Below, one piece after another: positions 44,640 to 54,358 of a stretch of 64,000 bases of DNA (the first letter of the stretch is position 1; each line of letters opens with the position of its first letter). The translations under genes and the position numbers were made by a program. Source of the DNA: JAWSVE01 sp033852115 (lineage in GTDB: Bacteria; Pseudomonadota; Gammaproteobacteria; Pseudomonadales; Cellvibrionaceae). Below the pieces are notes generated by a model that did not search any database, had not been told where the DNA came from, and saw only the letters and a list, made by a program, of their open reading frames with translations. The stretch covers positions 620,001-684,000 of the forward strand of contig JAWSVE010000008.1 of assembly GCA_033852115.1 (NCBI GenBank). The letters run 5' to 3'.

Positions 44640-46882
44640 GACGGATAGCTTCCGTATTCAGCCGTGGAGCGCTGAGCAACTCGAAAGAGGGCGCTGGAAA
44701 AAATAGCCAATAAAAAACACCCGCCTGCGATGAACCAAAGAAAAGGTAGCCCAAGTGCACCTTGAGGGATTTGCATGGTGCCATTGATTGCCATGGAATT
44801 ACCCGCAGGTAATGCATTTTTTTCTTGCACCGTTTTCAATGGTGATTCGGGTGGTCGGGATACCTTGTCTTCTATCGCGAGAAAGCTGGTATAGCGGGAC
44901 ATAAGTTGGTGATCTAGCGCCACCTGTGTTATGTCACGTTTTATATTTTCGAGCTTATCGGTTTGTTGTGAAAATTTCGCATCTCGTTCTAGCTGGTAGA
45001 GGGAATCCAATTTTTTTCTTGCCCATAACTGACGAAGACCGCTATTTTTCTCTGAATTTTCCAACGACAGGTTGGTCGAAAACGGTGTCGTTTGATTGCC
45101 CATTAGCGTGATGTGTTGGGGTAAGGCGTGGTTAGATCTAAATGTAGCGACTACTGGCTCACCTGCATATAAATCTGGTATGGGTGATGGGAAGAGTTCA
45201 ATCTGCGTGTTATCAGTCTCGCTGTCGAACGATAGCGTGAGGTCGGTCAGTACAGGTTTTTCTAACTTGTAGAACACATCGCTCATTTCTCTCTGGATAT
45301 CTGTTTGTGCTCCAATAAATGTGTAAAACCCTCGCCCCGCTTCGGCCGCTTGTTTCATGAAATAGCCGTTCGGCGCGGAACCGATGCCTACAGTAAAAAG
45401 CCGGCTGTGACCTCGTTGTCGCTCGATTTGTTGGAATAGAGCCGTTTCGTTACCAACGCTACCATCAGTGATAAAAATGACTTGGCGTAGCGAAGAACCT
45501 TGATCCTCGGGCATCTCTTTTTCAAATGCTAAGGAAAGGGCTGACGCCATTTCTGTGCCGCCATTCGCTTGCAAGTGCTGCACGAATCGCTCGCCTTGGA
45601 TAACATTTTCCGCAGTGACTTGTCGCGCGCGAGGCCAGAGAGGAGTGGCGGAAGAGTTGAACTCGATGATATTAAACCGGTCAGAGGGTTTTAGTTTTTG
45701 TAAGCCGTCTATCAGTGCGCGTTTCGCTTGGCGAATACTGTTTCCTGCCATTGAACCGGATGTATCAATAACAAATATTGTCTCTTTGGGTAATGATGGG
45801 GCTCCACTATGCGGTTGCGGCGGAAGTACCATGACCATCGCATAGCTTCCATTTTGTGTGTTTTCTACAAACGCAGCGCCTCGAGGTGCCAAGCCTGTGC
45901 TTGGTTCCCACTCGACAACCACGTCTCGGTCGAGTTTTGCGCTGCGGTCCAAAACCAACTGATACCCTTGCGCATGTTGTTGCGTAGAGGCTGGATGGTG
46001 GAGGCTAGTAAAACGATCGAGCGGTAGACCGGCATCAAGAGTGACTCGTAGGGTCAAAGGCGATGCGTCGCTAGAAGGCTTCATGCTCGGTGTGATGTTC
46101 GGTGCATCTGGTACTTGGTTGGTGGGCAGCGCCCAGCCGCGGCCCCAGTTTAATCTTGTTGTGACGATCTCCTGTTTCGTATCGTTAGTCGTCTGCGAAT
46201 TGTTTGGTCGAAGAATTCTGCCAGGGATATAGCGGGGTGTAATGGTAGTGGGGAATCGTAAACTAAACCGTCCTTGGTCGTAGCGCGCAATATCAAGATA
46301 GTGAAGTTCAACGGCGATAGTTTCGCCTGGGGCGATATTGGCGACGCGATTACTAAATAAATTTGGCCGATGCTGTTCAACTAAGCTAACTTTTTTGCCC
46401 GCCTTTTTCGCAGCGATAAACTCTGCGCGGGCTTGCTGCTTTTCACGGATTTTTCCAATGATGGTGCGCTCACCAATTTGCATCTGCATGTAGTGAACAG
46501 CGCTGTCAGAGGGTAAAGGGAATGTGTATCGGCCGCTAACCCATTCGGTGCTGTCGTTAACAAAGGTCTGACGGACAATTACAGAGGCAATCATCCCCGT
46601 CACGGTGACGTCAAAGTCCGTATGCTTCAATAGGGCGGTAGATGTTTGGTGGTTGCTCTCGCTCACTAGCTGAAGTTCTCCAGCGCCAAGATTTTGTGAG
46701 TGAGGTTCGTTATCTAGTGTGTTATCCGCGTGAGCATGACTGAAGGCAAGTGTATGCCCTACAAGTACCAAGGTTGAAATCAGTAAGCATATAAGAAAAA
46801 CCTCTAGGTTCTCCAGCCAATGCGCGGCAGTTGCAGTTTGCTTGTCCATTTCATGCTCCCCATTGCGGTTGTTTTCGTTCAT
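44636..46882 (-). CDS. VIT/VWA-domain sortase target protein
   Basis: Large cell-envelope protein of 748 residues, the usual partner of class GN sortase. An N-terminal membrane helix or signal (about 27-48) precedes a VIT domain (about 75-200; VIVRQTFVNDSTEWVSGRYTFPLP) and a VWA domain with a complete MIDAS motif DTSGS starting at D373. A C-terminal signal follows: IPQGA at 705-709, then a hydrophobic helix LGLPFLWFIAGGCFLL and basic RVAQR. The motif stands where homologues have an LPQTA-like site, so T is replaced by G. Inter-alpha-trypsin-inhibitor-like proteins bind other proteins through the metal site. An alternative start is an ATG 11 codons in. Confidence 0.9.
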   Translation of the reverse strand: MNENNRNGEHEMDKQTATAAHWLENLEVFLICLLISTLVLVGHTLAFSHAHADNTLDNEPHSQNLGAGELQLVSESNHQTSTALLKHTDFDVTVTGMIASVIVRQTFVNDSTEWVSGRYTFPLPSDSAVHYMQMQIGERTIIGKIREKQQARAEFIAAKKAGKKVSLVEQHRPNLFSNRVANIAPGETIAVELHYLDIARYDQGRFSLRFPTTITPRYIPGRILRPNNSQTTNDTKQEIVTTRLNWGRGWALPTNQVPDAPNITPSMKPSSDASPLTLRVTLDAGLPLDRFTSLHHPASTQQHAQGYQLVLDRSAKLDRDVVVEWEPSTGLAPRGAAFVENTQNGSYAMVMVLPPQPHSGAPSLPKETIFVIDTSGSMAGNSIRQAKRALIDGLQKLKPSDRFNIIEFNSSATPLWPRARQVTAENVIQGERFVQHLQANGGTEMASALSLAFEKEMPEDQGSSLRQVIFITDGSVGNETALFQQIERQRGHSRLFTVGIGSAPNGYFMKQAAEAGRGFYTFIGAQTDIQREMSDVFYKLEKPVLTDLTLSFDSETDNTQIELFPSPIPDLYAGEPVVATFRSNHALPQHITLMGNQTTPFSTNLSLENSEKNSGLRQLWARKKLDSLYQLERDAKFSQQTDKLENIKRDITQVALDHQLMSRYTSFLAIEDKVSRPPESPLKTVQEKNALPAGNSMAINGTMQIPQGALGLPFLWFIAGGCFLLAIFSSALFRVAQRSTAEYGSYPS

Positions 46883-46970
46883 TTGCTGCAGTGTGGGGCA
46901 GGCTTACGGCATAGCTGGCGATGAATTGTGGCGTGGTGGCAGACAATTGTGGCGAAATATGGCCAATCAC

Positions 46971-47001
46971 TTGACCTGCGAGTAGCTCCAAGGTCTACAA
47001 T
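46971..47001 (+). promoter_or_regulatory. MerR-type metal-responsive promoter with 19-bp spacer
   Basis: -35 TTGACC (46971-46976) and -10 TACAAT (46996-47001) are separated by 19 bases, the overlong spacer that MerR proteins untwist. The spacer region holds the dyad GACCTGCGAG-TAG-CTCCAAGGTC (8 of 10 positions symmetric). It drives the MerR gene starting at 47051 and probably the permease. Confidence 0.85.
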
Positions 47002-47050
47002 TCGTTATCGTAAATGGAAGTGTCGCGTTACGTTTAAATTGGTGAGAAAT

Positions 47051-47455
47051 ATGCAGGTTAAAGACATTGCTGAACAATGCGGTGTTTCGCCCGATACTGT
47101 GCGTTACTACACGCGAATAGGTCTATTAAAACCGAGCCAAGACCCAGTCAATCGCTACCGGTTGTATTCGCAAAAAGATCACAGCACCCTGCGATTTGCA
47201 GTTCGTGCGCGACAGTTAGGTTTCAGTTTGGATGATATTCAAACCATTTGTTCTACGGCGGGTGATGGCGCTTCACCTTGCCCTACTGTGCGCGAGTTGA
47301 TGCGCGAAAATTTACAGCGAACGGAGGCGATGTTTCAGGAGATTAAACGATTGCGTGACAGGATGCGGCAAGCTGTTGCGCAATGGGAGTCCATGCCGAA
47401 CTGTGATCCTACGGGTGAGCAAATATGCTCGCTAATTGAAAACTGGGATAAGTGA
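47051..47455 (+). CDS. MerR-family metal-responsive transcriptional regulator
   Basis: Dimeric DNA-binding regulator of 134 residues. The winged helix-turn-helix starts at MQVKDIAEQCGVSPDTVRYYTRIGLLKP and a long dimerisation helix follows. Metal-binding cysteines C77, C118 and C126 match the three-cysteine pattern of MerR and ZntR (in MerR these bind Hg2+), so it senses a soft or borderline metal such as Hg, Zn, Cd, Pb or Cu. I start at ATG 47051 after GGTGAG; the longer frame from 46928 reads through the operator. It lies downstream of its own 19-bp-spacer operator and upstream of the permease. Confidence 0.9.
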   Translation: MQVKDIAEQCGVSPDTVRYYTRIGLLKPSQDPVNRYRLYSQKDHSTLRFAVRARQLGFSLDDIQTICSTAGDGASPCPTVRELMRENLQRTEAMFQEIKRLRDRMRQAVAQWESMPNCDPTGEQICSLIENWDK

Positions 47456-47503
47456 AATTCAGGCAATGCGTCTAATAGTCACCCCCGATATGAATGGGAA
47501 CCG

Positions 47504-48718
47504 ATGATGAAAGAGACCGATGGTTGTTGTTCAAGCCAAACTTCAAGCTGCTCAAGTGCTGAGCCAGTTACTTCGAAAACTCAGGCTCAAGGATGTTGTG
47601 GTTTTGATTCGGAGGCTGGCGGAGAAAAACAGTCGACGCTGTCGGTTGGGTGTTGTGGCCCGTCTCAACCTGAAGCGAGCGGTAGTTGTTGCGATAGTGA
47701 TTCGGCCAAAGTCGATTGGTTGTTGTGGGGTTCTTTGATCGGCGTTGGGGTGTTGTATCTCGGTTACCTGTTTGGCGTGGCCGAGTGGGCAGGTATTGTT
47801 TGGCTGAAAACCATTGGAGCGTCGGTCTTTGAACTGATGAACACGATGTGGTGGGGGCTGGCACTTGGTCTCGTCATGGTCAGTATCATTGGTCAGATAC
47901 CGCGTGAATTGATTATGTCGGTCTTGGGCACCAAGAGCGGCCTAAATGGGATTTTGCGAGCTACTGCCGCCGGTGTCCTACTGGATTTATGTAGCCACGG
48001 GATTTTGATGGTTGGCGCACGACTCTATGAGCGCGGTGCAAGTCTGGGGCAGTTAATGGCATTTCTCATTGCTAGTCCCTGGAATTCGTTCTCCCTAACC
48101 TTAATTTTAATAGCCTTAATCGGTCTGCCGTGGACGTTAGCGTTCATTATTTTGTCGATGCTCATCGCGATTTTGACGGGTGTGATATTTGATAGATTGG
48201 AGGCAAGGGGCGTGTTGCCGGTCAACCCGAATCAATCAGACTTACCTGATGGGTTTAAGTTTTGGCCATCGGCCAAACAGAGCTTTCAACAAACGCGCTT
48301 TGATGCCGCATGGCTGAAGCACACGGTAGTGGATGGGGTGCAAGGCTCGAGAATGGTTATTCGTTGGCTACTCTTCGGCGTGCTGTTAGCAAGCCTTATC
48401 CGTACATTTCTGCCCGCAGAGCACTTTGCTGAATATTTTGGGCCTACTATGGTGGGGTTGATGCTGACCATGATTGCTTCGACAATCATCGAGGTCTGTT
48501 CAGAAGGCTCTACGCCTATAGCCGCTGACTTAGTGACGCGCGCAGGAGCACCAGGTAATGGCTTCGCCTTCTTGATGACGGGAGTGGCTACAGATTACAC
48601 CGAAATCATGGTTATTAAAGATACGACTAAATCCTGGAAGGTCGCACTATTCTTACCATTGATATCGTTGCCTCAAGTGCTGGTTGTTGCTTGGTTGATG
48701 AATCACTTTAGTCTTTAG
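47504..48718 (+). CDS. SO_0444-like Cu/Zn efflux permease with Cys-rich N-terminus
   Basis: Membrane permease of 404 residues of the DUF318/ArsP-like type. The first 67 residues are soluble and carry nine cysteines, eight of them in four CC pairs (C8-C9, C31-C32, C50-C51, C62-C63) plus C16, which probably captures metal for export. Eight or so membrane segments follow, with conserved DLCSHGILMVGARLYERGAS and TIIEVCSEGSTPIAADLV that repeat a C-x-x-G/E pattern at the pore. It is 48 bases after the MerR gene and shares its promoter. Metal identity (Cu, Zn, or other) is not settled by sequence. Confidence 0.88.
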   Translation: MMKETDGCCSSQTSSCSSAEPVTSKTQAQGCCGFDSEAGGEKQSTLSVGCCGPSQPEASGSCCDSDSAKVDWLLWGSLIGVGVLYLGYLFGVAEWAGIVWLKTIGASVFELMNTMWWGLALGLVMVSIIGQIPRELIMSVLGTKSGLNGILRATAAGVLLDLCSHGILMVGARLYERGASLGQLMAFLIASPWNSFSLTLILIALIGLPWTLAFIILSMLIAILTGVIFDRLEARGVLPVNPNQSDLPDGFKFWPSAKQSFQQTRFDAAWLKHTVVDGVQGSRMVIRWLLFGVLLASLIRTFLPAEHFAEYFGPTMVGLMLTMIASTIIEVCSEGSTPIAADLVTRAGAPGNGFAFLMTGVATDYTEIMVIKDTTKSWKVALFLPLISLPQVLVVAWLMNHFSL

Positions 48719-48986
48719 CGGCTTAGCCAAACCAGGTTTTAGAGGGCGTTCTATCGATTCTGGCCCAGCCATTCTTAACGTTATACCCCGTGTAACTACG
48801 CTATGCTAGACGTGCGCCGTGTCCTGGTTTTGGTACTTCGCCTGGGTTAGGATATTGAGTTGCATTAGGCTCTTTGATAGAACCTATGCGGGGTGAAATA
48901 GTCTTAAGTTATTCGCTATACGATAAAAATCATAACAATTACATATCATCACAGCGTTTTTAATAGTACGTCTTAAGGAGTCGTGA

Positions 48987-51932
48987 ATGCGTGGAATCCT
49001 AGTCCGCCGAGTCAGCTTGGTTTCTCTTAGCATAATGGCAGCAGCCGGTCTTTTAGCGGCGTGTTCTAGCTCTCTTACTTTCGATAGATTTAAATCTGAG
49101 CCTGAAATTGCGGGTGTCACCTTTATTGAATCCGTAGATAGCGAGCGAAATCAGATTGTTATTCCTTATTCAAAATACCGGTTGGATAATGGTCTTACCG
49201 TTATTATTCACGAAGATACTTCAGACCCTTTGGTGCATGTTGATGTTACCTACCACGTAGGGTCCGCTCGGGAAGAAGCGCGCCGTTCTGGTTTTGCACA
49301 TTTTTTTGAGCACATGATGTTTCAAGGCTCAAAGAATGTTGACGACGACGAGCACTTTAAAATTGTGACTGAAGCCGGCGGTACTATGAATGGCACCACC
49401 AACAATGATCGCACAAATTATTTTCAGACTGTCCCTAGTAACAATCTGGAAACTATGTTGTGGCTTGAATCTGATCGTATGGGATATTTGTTAGACGCGG
49501 TCACTCAAGAGAAATTCGAAGTACAACGCGCGACTGTAAAAAATGAACGAGGACAAAACTTTGAAAACCGCCCCTATGGTTTGTGGAGCGAAAAAAATGC
49601 TGCCGCGTTATACCCAGCCGGTCATCCTTATTCGTGGTCAGTTATAGGTGATATCAAAGACCTGGATGCGGCTACTGTTGAGGATCTTCGGAAATTCTTT
49701 CTGCGCTGGTATGGCCCAAACAATGCGACGTTAACCATAGGTGGGAACGTCGATAAAACAGAAACCTTAGCGCTTGTCGTAAAGTACTTTGGTGCTATTC
49801 CTGCAGGCCCTGAAGTTGTCGATCAATCACCAATGCCGGTGACTATCGATAACGACCGTTATATATCCTATGTGGATAAAAATATTCGTTTCCCTGCGTT
49901 GCTATTGACCTATCCCACTGTTGAGTTCAGTCATCAGGACCGAGTCGCATTGGAATGTTTAGCGGATATTTTAGGCTCGGGAAGAAAGTCTTATTTATAC
50001 AAGCAGTTTGTGTTGCCAAGAAAAGCAATCGATGCGAGTGCTTTTAATAGCAATATGGAGTTGGCTGGCTCCTTAACGCTGTTTGTCATGCCATTCCCTG
50101 GAGTATCTCTTTCCGAATTTGAAGGTGAAATACGTCAACTCATTTCCAGTTTCGATGCTGATTCGATTAGTGACGATGATATTTTGATGTATAAGTCGAC
50201 GCGTGAAGCGAATTTGATCTCAGGCCTTGCGAGTGTCCGCGGAAAGGTTTCTCGCTTAGCGTACTACGAGACATTTTATGATGATCCAAATCGCATTCGC
50301 AGTGAGTTAGAGGCGCTACGAACGCTAACAAAAGATGATGTACTTCGTGTCTTTGAAACCTATGTTAAAAACAAGCCTGCGGTCATTCAAAGCGTCGTTG
50401 CACCCAGTGATCCCGATGGTGTTGCGAAGCCCGATAATTTTGAGTTTCCCGAACGTCCGGAAAGACAAGCGTCAGAAACCGCCGAGTTGCAACCCCGTCC
50501 AATCGTAGATGATTTTGATCGGTCTCAGCAGCCCCAGCCTGGTCCCGCACCATTAGTTGAAGTGCCTAAGTTTTGGCGCGGTGAAATTGGCAGGGAAGGT
50601 GCTCTAATTCCCGCAATCGGAGTGTCCAGTAGCGAGTTACCGCTTATAACGATTGAGCTGAAATTCTCGGGCGGCCAGCTTATTGAGGACCCAAGCCTTG
50701 CAGGTATTGCGAGTTTAACGGCAGCCATGATGAATGAAGGAACACAAAATTACTCTGCCGAAGAGTTTGAGATTGCGTTGGATAAATTGGGCAGCCGAAT
50801 TAGCGTTAATTCTGATCGAGAAAACTTATATATTTATGTCAGTGCATTGAGTGATCGGATTGACGAGACCTTAGCGTTACTAGAGGAGCGCCTGTTCGCC
50901 TCAAAATTTACCGAAGAAGATTTGCAGCGCTTACGTCAACAGCAAGTTGAAAGTATCCAAGCGAGCCAGCAAGAACCGCAAAGTATTGCTAGCGATGTGT
51001 TTCGCAAATTAATCTATGGCGCGGATCATCCTCGATCGGTGTCGACGAGTGGTCGCGTCGAAACACTTGAAAATATCTCCTTGCAAGACGTACGTAATTA
51101 CAGTCAGGCGAGTTTCTTGGCCGGTGCGCTCGATGTTGTAGTTGTCGGCGATATCAGTCGTCGCGCCGCGCAGAATAAATTAGCTTTCTTGGCCAAGTTA
51201 CCCCCCGGAGAAACAGCGCCTGTCGCGTTCCCTGAGTCGCCAGAATACGATCAAACGACGTTATACTTTGTCGATAAGCCGGGAGCTCATCAGTCTGAAA
51301 TTCGCTTAGGCTATCTTACCGATTTAACTTACGATGTGACTGGAGAGTATTTTAAGCGCGCGTTAATGAATTTTGTACTCGGTGGTACTTTCAGTAGTCG
51401 TATTAACTTAAATCTTCGCGAAGATAAAGGATACACCTATGGTGCTCGCAGTGGATTCTCTGGTGGCCATTATCCAGGGCCTTTTAGCGCCTCTGCTGGT
51501 GTGAAACGCGAAGCAACGGCGGATTCTGTGCGGCAGTTTATCAATGAAATAGACGGTTATCGGACGCTAGGTATCGAGCAACACGAATTAACCTTTATGC
51601 AGTCGGCGATTGGTCAGCGCGATGCCCTATCTTACGAGACCCCGAGACAGAAGGCCGGGTTTCTAGCAAAAATACAAGAGTACAATCTATCCGAAGATTT
51701 TGTTGAGCAGCAGCTAGCGATTATTAACGGAATGACCAAGCAAGAAGTTGATCAACTCGCGAAACAACATCTACCGATTGAGAAGATGATTATTTTGGTG
51801 GTTGGTGATAAAGAATTTACATTCGAATCATTGGAAGACCTCGGATATCCGATAGTCGAACTTGATGCTTCCGGTAAGCCCATCGAAGACAGTGTTGCCC
51901 CTGGTAATGCTGAGCTGGATGACGCTGCCTAA
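48987..51932 (+). CDS. M16-family zinc peptidase, lipoprotein
   Basis: Pitrilysin-type metallopeptidase of 981 residues with two M16 halves. The signal peptide ends in LLAAC, so it is a lipoprotein of the periplasmic face. The zinc motif HFFEH is at 105-109 and its distal glutamate is in the following FEVQRATVKNERG region. The C-terminal half lacks the zinc motif, as is normal for the partner domain, and carries the RINLNLREDKGYTYGARSGF segment that binds substrate. M16 clamshell peptidases degrade small peptides. RBS AAGGAG is seven bases before the ATG. The protease gene follows after 72 bases. Confidence 0.93.
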   Translation: MRGILVRRVSLVSLSIMAAAGLLAACSSSLTFDRFKSEPEIAGVTFIESVDSERNQIVIPYSKYRLDNGLTVIIHEDTSDPLVHVDVTYHVGSAREEARRSGFAHFFEHMMFQGSKNVDDDEHFKIVTEAGGTMNGTTNNDRTNYFQTVPSNNLETMLWLESDRMGYLLDAVTQEKFEVQRATVKNERGQNFENRPYGLWSEKNAAALYPAGHPYSWSVIGDIKDLDAATVEDLRKFFLRWYGPNNATLTIGGNVDKTETLALVVKYFGAIPAGPEVVDQSPMPVTIDNDRYISYVDKNIRFPALLLTYPTVEFSHQDRVALECLADILGSGRKSYLYKQFVLPRKAIDASAFNSNMELAGSLTLFVMPFPGVSLSEFEGEIRQLISSFDADSISDDDILMYKSTREANLISGLASVRGKVSRLAYYETFYDDPNRIRSELEALRTLTKDDVLRVFETYVKNKPAVIQSVVAPSDPDGVAKPDNFEFPERPERQASETAELQPRPIVDDFDRSQQPQPGPAPLVEVPKFWRGEIGREGALIPAIGVSSSELPLITIELKFSGGQLIEDPSLAGIASLTAAMMNEGTQNYSAEEFEIALDKLGSRISVNSDRENLYIYVSALSDRIDETLALLEERLFASKFTEEDLQRLRQQQVESIQASQQEPQSIASDVFRKLIYGADHPRSVSTSGRVETLENISLQDVRNYSQASFLAGALDVVVVGDISRRAAQNKLAFLAKLPPGETAPVAFPESPEYDQTTLYFVDKPGAHQSEIRLGYLTDLTYDVTGEYFKRALMNFVLGGTFSSRINLNLREDKGYTYGARSGFSGGHYPGPFSASAGVKREATADSVRQFINEIDGYRTLGIEQHELTFMQSAIGQRDALSYETPRQKAGFLAKIQEYNLSEDFVEQQLAIINGMTKQEVDQLAKQHLPIEKMIILVVGDKEFTFESLEDLGYPIVELDASGKPIEDSVAPGNAELDDAA

Positions 51933-52004
51933 TTAGTGAGACTTGCTATAGTAATAAATGGGGGTGGCTCGGCGTTGGGTGACTCTAAATCATAGGAATA
52001 GAGT

Positions 52005-53261
52005 GTGGCTGCTGTGTTGCGAATATTGCTGTTTGTGTCCCTAGGTTTTTCTGGTTGTGGGGTCCTTGCCGATGAGACGGCTCAACAACTTTACGAAACC
52101 TATCAAGATTCCATATTGCGCATCGAAGTGATAACGCCAGGCATGGAGAAAAAGGCTTCTCTTGGTACTGGCTTTGTTATTGGTGAAGAAAATCTCGTTG
52201 CGTCTAATTTTCATGTCGTCTCGAGTGCGGTGCACGAGCCTGATCGCTACCGGCTGGAATGGTCAAATACCCGAGGTGAGCGTGGCCAGTTGTCAGTAGT
52301 CGCTGTTGACGTGGTTCACGACCTCGCACTGTTAAAAGCCGATCACCCTTTGGCTTCTCCGTTAGTGACTACTGGGCTTCCTAAAAAGGGGGCCGAACTT
52401 TATTCACTGGGTCATCCCTTGGCTTTGGATTTGTCTATCGTCGCGGGTACAGCTAATGGCTTGTTGGAAAACAGCATCTACGAAAAAATTCATTTCAGTG
52501 GTGGTATCAACCCCGGGATGAGCGGTGGTCCTGCATTAGACCAAGAAGGGCGTGTAGTTGGGGTTAATGTCGCGTCAGCAGGTAATTCTGTGGGCTTTTT
52601 AGTGCCGGCGCATTACGTCGATGTTATGTTAATGCGTGCAGACCCTGATGGCGAGTCACCGGACATCACGCGGCAAATTGGTGAGCAATTAATTGAAAAT
52701 CAAGACCGCCTGATCAACGAACTGCTGGAATCCGAATGGCCAACGCAAACGATCGGGAAATTCCAAGTGCCGGGTGAAGTGTCATCACGACTTGATTGCT
52801 GGGGCGATACAGAGCCAGAGACCGATGATCATAAATACTTGGAAGTCGCGACTAATTGCAATGGCCGCGATGCAATATTTTTATCGGATCGTCAAAGCGC
52901 CGGTAGTATTAGCCACCAATACTTTTGGTTGGCAACTGACAGCCTATCACCGAGGTCTTTCTACCGACTGTATCAGCAACACAATAATAGCCGCTTTATC
53001 GGTGGCGCTGATGAAACAGATGTGGGCAACTTTACCTGTTCAACACGTTTTGTAAATTTGTCTGGGCAGAGCTTTAAAGCCAATGTCTGCGCTCGGCCCT
53101 ATAAGCGCTACCCCGAATTAACGGACTTTATGGTGTTGATGGCCATGACGGGCCACCCCAAACAAGGGTTTTTGTTTACACTTGATTTATCCACCGTAAC
53201 GTTAGAAAACGGCATGCGATTGCTTGAGCGCTTTTTAGAGGGGTTCCAGTGGATAGAGTGA
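52005..53261 (+). CDS. Trypsin-like serine protease with C-terminal cysteine-rich domain
   Basis: Secreted or periplasmic protease of 418 residues. A signal peptide (1-22, ends VLA) precedes a DegP-like S1 protease domain with triad H70 (ASNFHVV), D106 (VVHDLALL) and S173 (NPGMSGGP). No PDZ domain follows. Residues about 220-418 form an uncharacterised domain with four cysteines (in RLDCWG, TNCNGR, NFTCST, NVCARP) that could make two disulfides. The GTG start is preceded by AGGAA. Its 3' end overlaps the FHA gene by 13 bases, so the two are translationally coupled. Confidence 0.9.
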   Translation: MAAVLRILLFVSLGFSGCGVLADETAQQLYETYQDSILRIEVITPGMEKKASLGTGFVIGEENLVASNFHVVSSAVHEPDRYRLEWSNTRGERGQLSVVAVDVVHDLALLKADHPLASPLVTTGLPKKGAELYSLGHPLALDLSIVAGTANGLLENSIYEKIHFSGGINPGMSGGPALDQEGRVVGVNVASAGNSVGFLVPAHYVDVMLMRADPDGESPDITRQIGEQLIENQDRLINELLESEWPTQTIGKFQVPGEVSSRLDCWGDTEPETDDHKYLEVATNCNGRDAIFLSDRQSAGSISHQYFWLATDSLSPRSFYRLYQQHNNSRFIGGADETDVGNFTCSTRFVNLSGQSFKANVCARPYKRYPELTDFMVLMAMTGHPKQGFLFTLDLSTVTLENGMRLLERFLEGFQWIE

Positions 53262-54298
53262 ATAACCTAGAAACAACACCGGAAAGCCATGACGCTACAG
53301 TGGAATTCTTAGGCTCGAATGAGGTAAACGAGCCTCGTGCTACCGCCGTATCTTTTGTCTTAGAAGTTGTCGGCAGTTTTCGTGTGCGTTCCCAGTTCTA
53401 CCCGGTTGATCACTTCCCATTTCATATTGGGCGAGCGTACGATAATGATTTAATCGTATCGGACGATACCGTGTCACCTCGTCACCTGGTGGTTAATCAC
53501 GGTGTTGAAGGTTTAACCGTTCGCAACATGTCCCGAGAAAACGGCACGGTTTTGAATGACACCCAAATGGGTGTCGAGACCCAGTCCGTGAAGTTGCCGG
53601 CTAAGTTATCCATTGGTCGTACCCAGATACGTCTTCTGCAGACGACGACGGCAGTTGCTCCGACAAAACCACTGGTACGCTTGAGTCGTTTAACCGCACT
53701 GTGCTCAAGGTTGCAGGTTTCGCTAATCTTGTTGTTTAGCTATTTATTGGCAACAATTTATGTGGCGTTTGAATCACAATCCTTATGGATGAATTCAAAT
53801 GAGGTGATTGTTGGTCAGCTATTGGAGCTAGTGTTACCGTTGGCGGTGGCAACGGTGATGAGTTTTGTTAGTCACCTGCTAACGCATTACTGGCGTTTTC
53901 CGTTGCAGCTTTCTATAGCGAGCGTATTTTTACTCTTGCAGCTTTTCCTCGATGAGCTCTATTCCTTTGTGAGCTACCTTACTACTAGTAATCATTTAGC
54001 TGAAATGCTCAATATCGTATTAAGTGTTGGGCTGTTTACCTTGATTTTAGCTTGGCAGCTTCGCGCGATAAGTCATCTCGGTGCTCGGCTTAGTAACACT
54101 GTGGGCGGAGCGATTGTTAGTTCATTTTTTGTCATTTTTGTTTTGCAAGATCAAGTGGGCAGGCCTGAATTTATCGGCCAACCTATAATGCATACAGTAT
54201 TGCGAGCCAGTGATTTACGATGGGAAGACGACATCGACAGTGTTATGTCGTTTACTCAGCAAGTCCAGCGTGAACTGCAGGCAGGCATGAATGAGTAG
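53249..54298 (+). CDS. FHA-domain membrane protein
   Basis: Inner-membrane protein of 349 residues. The cytoplasmic N-terminal part contains an FHA domain (about 37-130): GR at 61-62, S76xxH79 in SPRHL, N99-G100-T101, all phosphothreonine-binding signature residues. Five predicted membrane helices follow (about 156-176, 190-212, 217-236, 249-271, 283-303) and a short soluble tail. It would read a phosphothreonine signal and pass it across the membrane. It overlaps the upstream protease gene by 13 bases. No serine/threonine kinase gene is in the window. Confidence 0.85.
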   Translation: MDRVNNLETTPESHDATVEFLGSNEVNEPRATAVSFVLEVVGSFRVRSQFYPVDHFPFHIGRAYDNDLIVSDDTVSPRHLVVNHGVEGLTVRNMSRENGTVLNDTQMGVETQSVKLPAKLSIGRTQIRLLQTTTAVAPTKPLVRLSRLTALCSRLQVSLILLFSYLLATIYVAFESQSLWMNSNEVIVGQLLELVLPLAVATVMSFVSHLLTHYWRFPLQLSIASVFLLLQLFLDELYSFVSYLTTSNHLAEMLNIVLSVGLFTLILAWQLRAISHLGARLSNTVGGAIVSSFFVIFVLQDQVGRPEFIGQPIMHTVLRASDLRWEDDIDSVMSFTQQVQRELQAGMNE

Positions 54299-54358
54299 CT
54301 CTTGCGATGTTGAGTGAGAGTGGGTCGGAAGAAAATGGCTTTAGGTATTCATGGTGTC

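Noticed and set aside
46928..47050. Upstream extension of the MerR protein
   Set aside because: Covers the promoter and operator; MQVKDIAEQ at 47051 is the family start and has a ribosome site.
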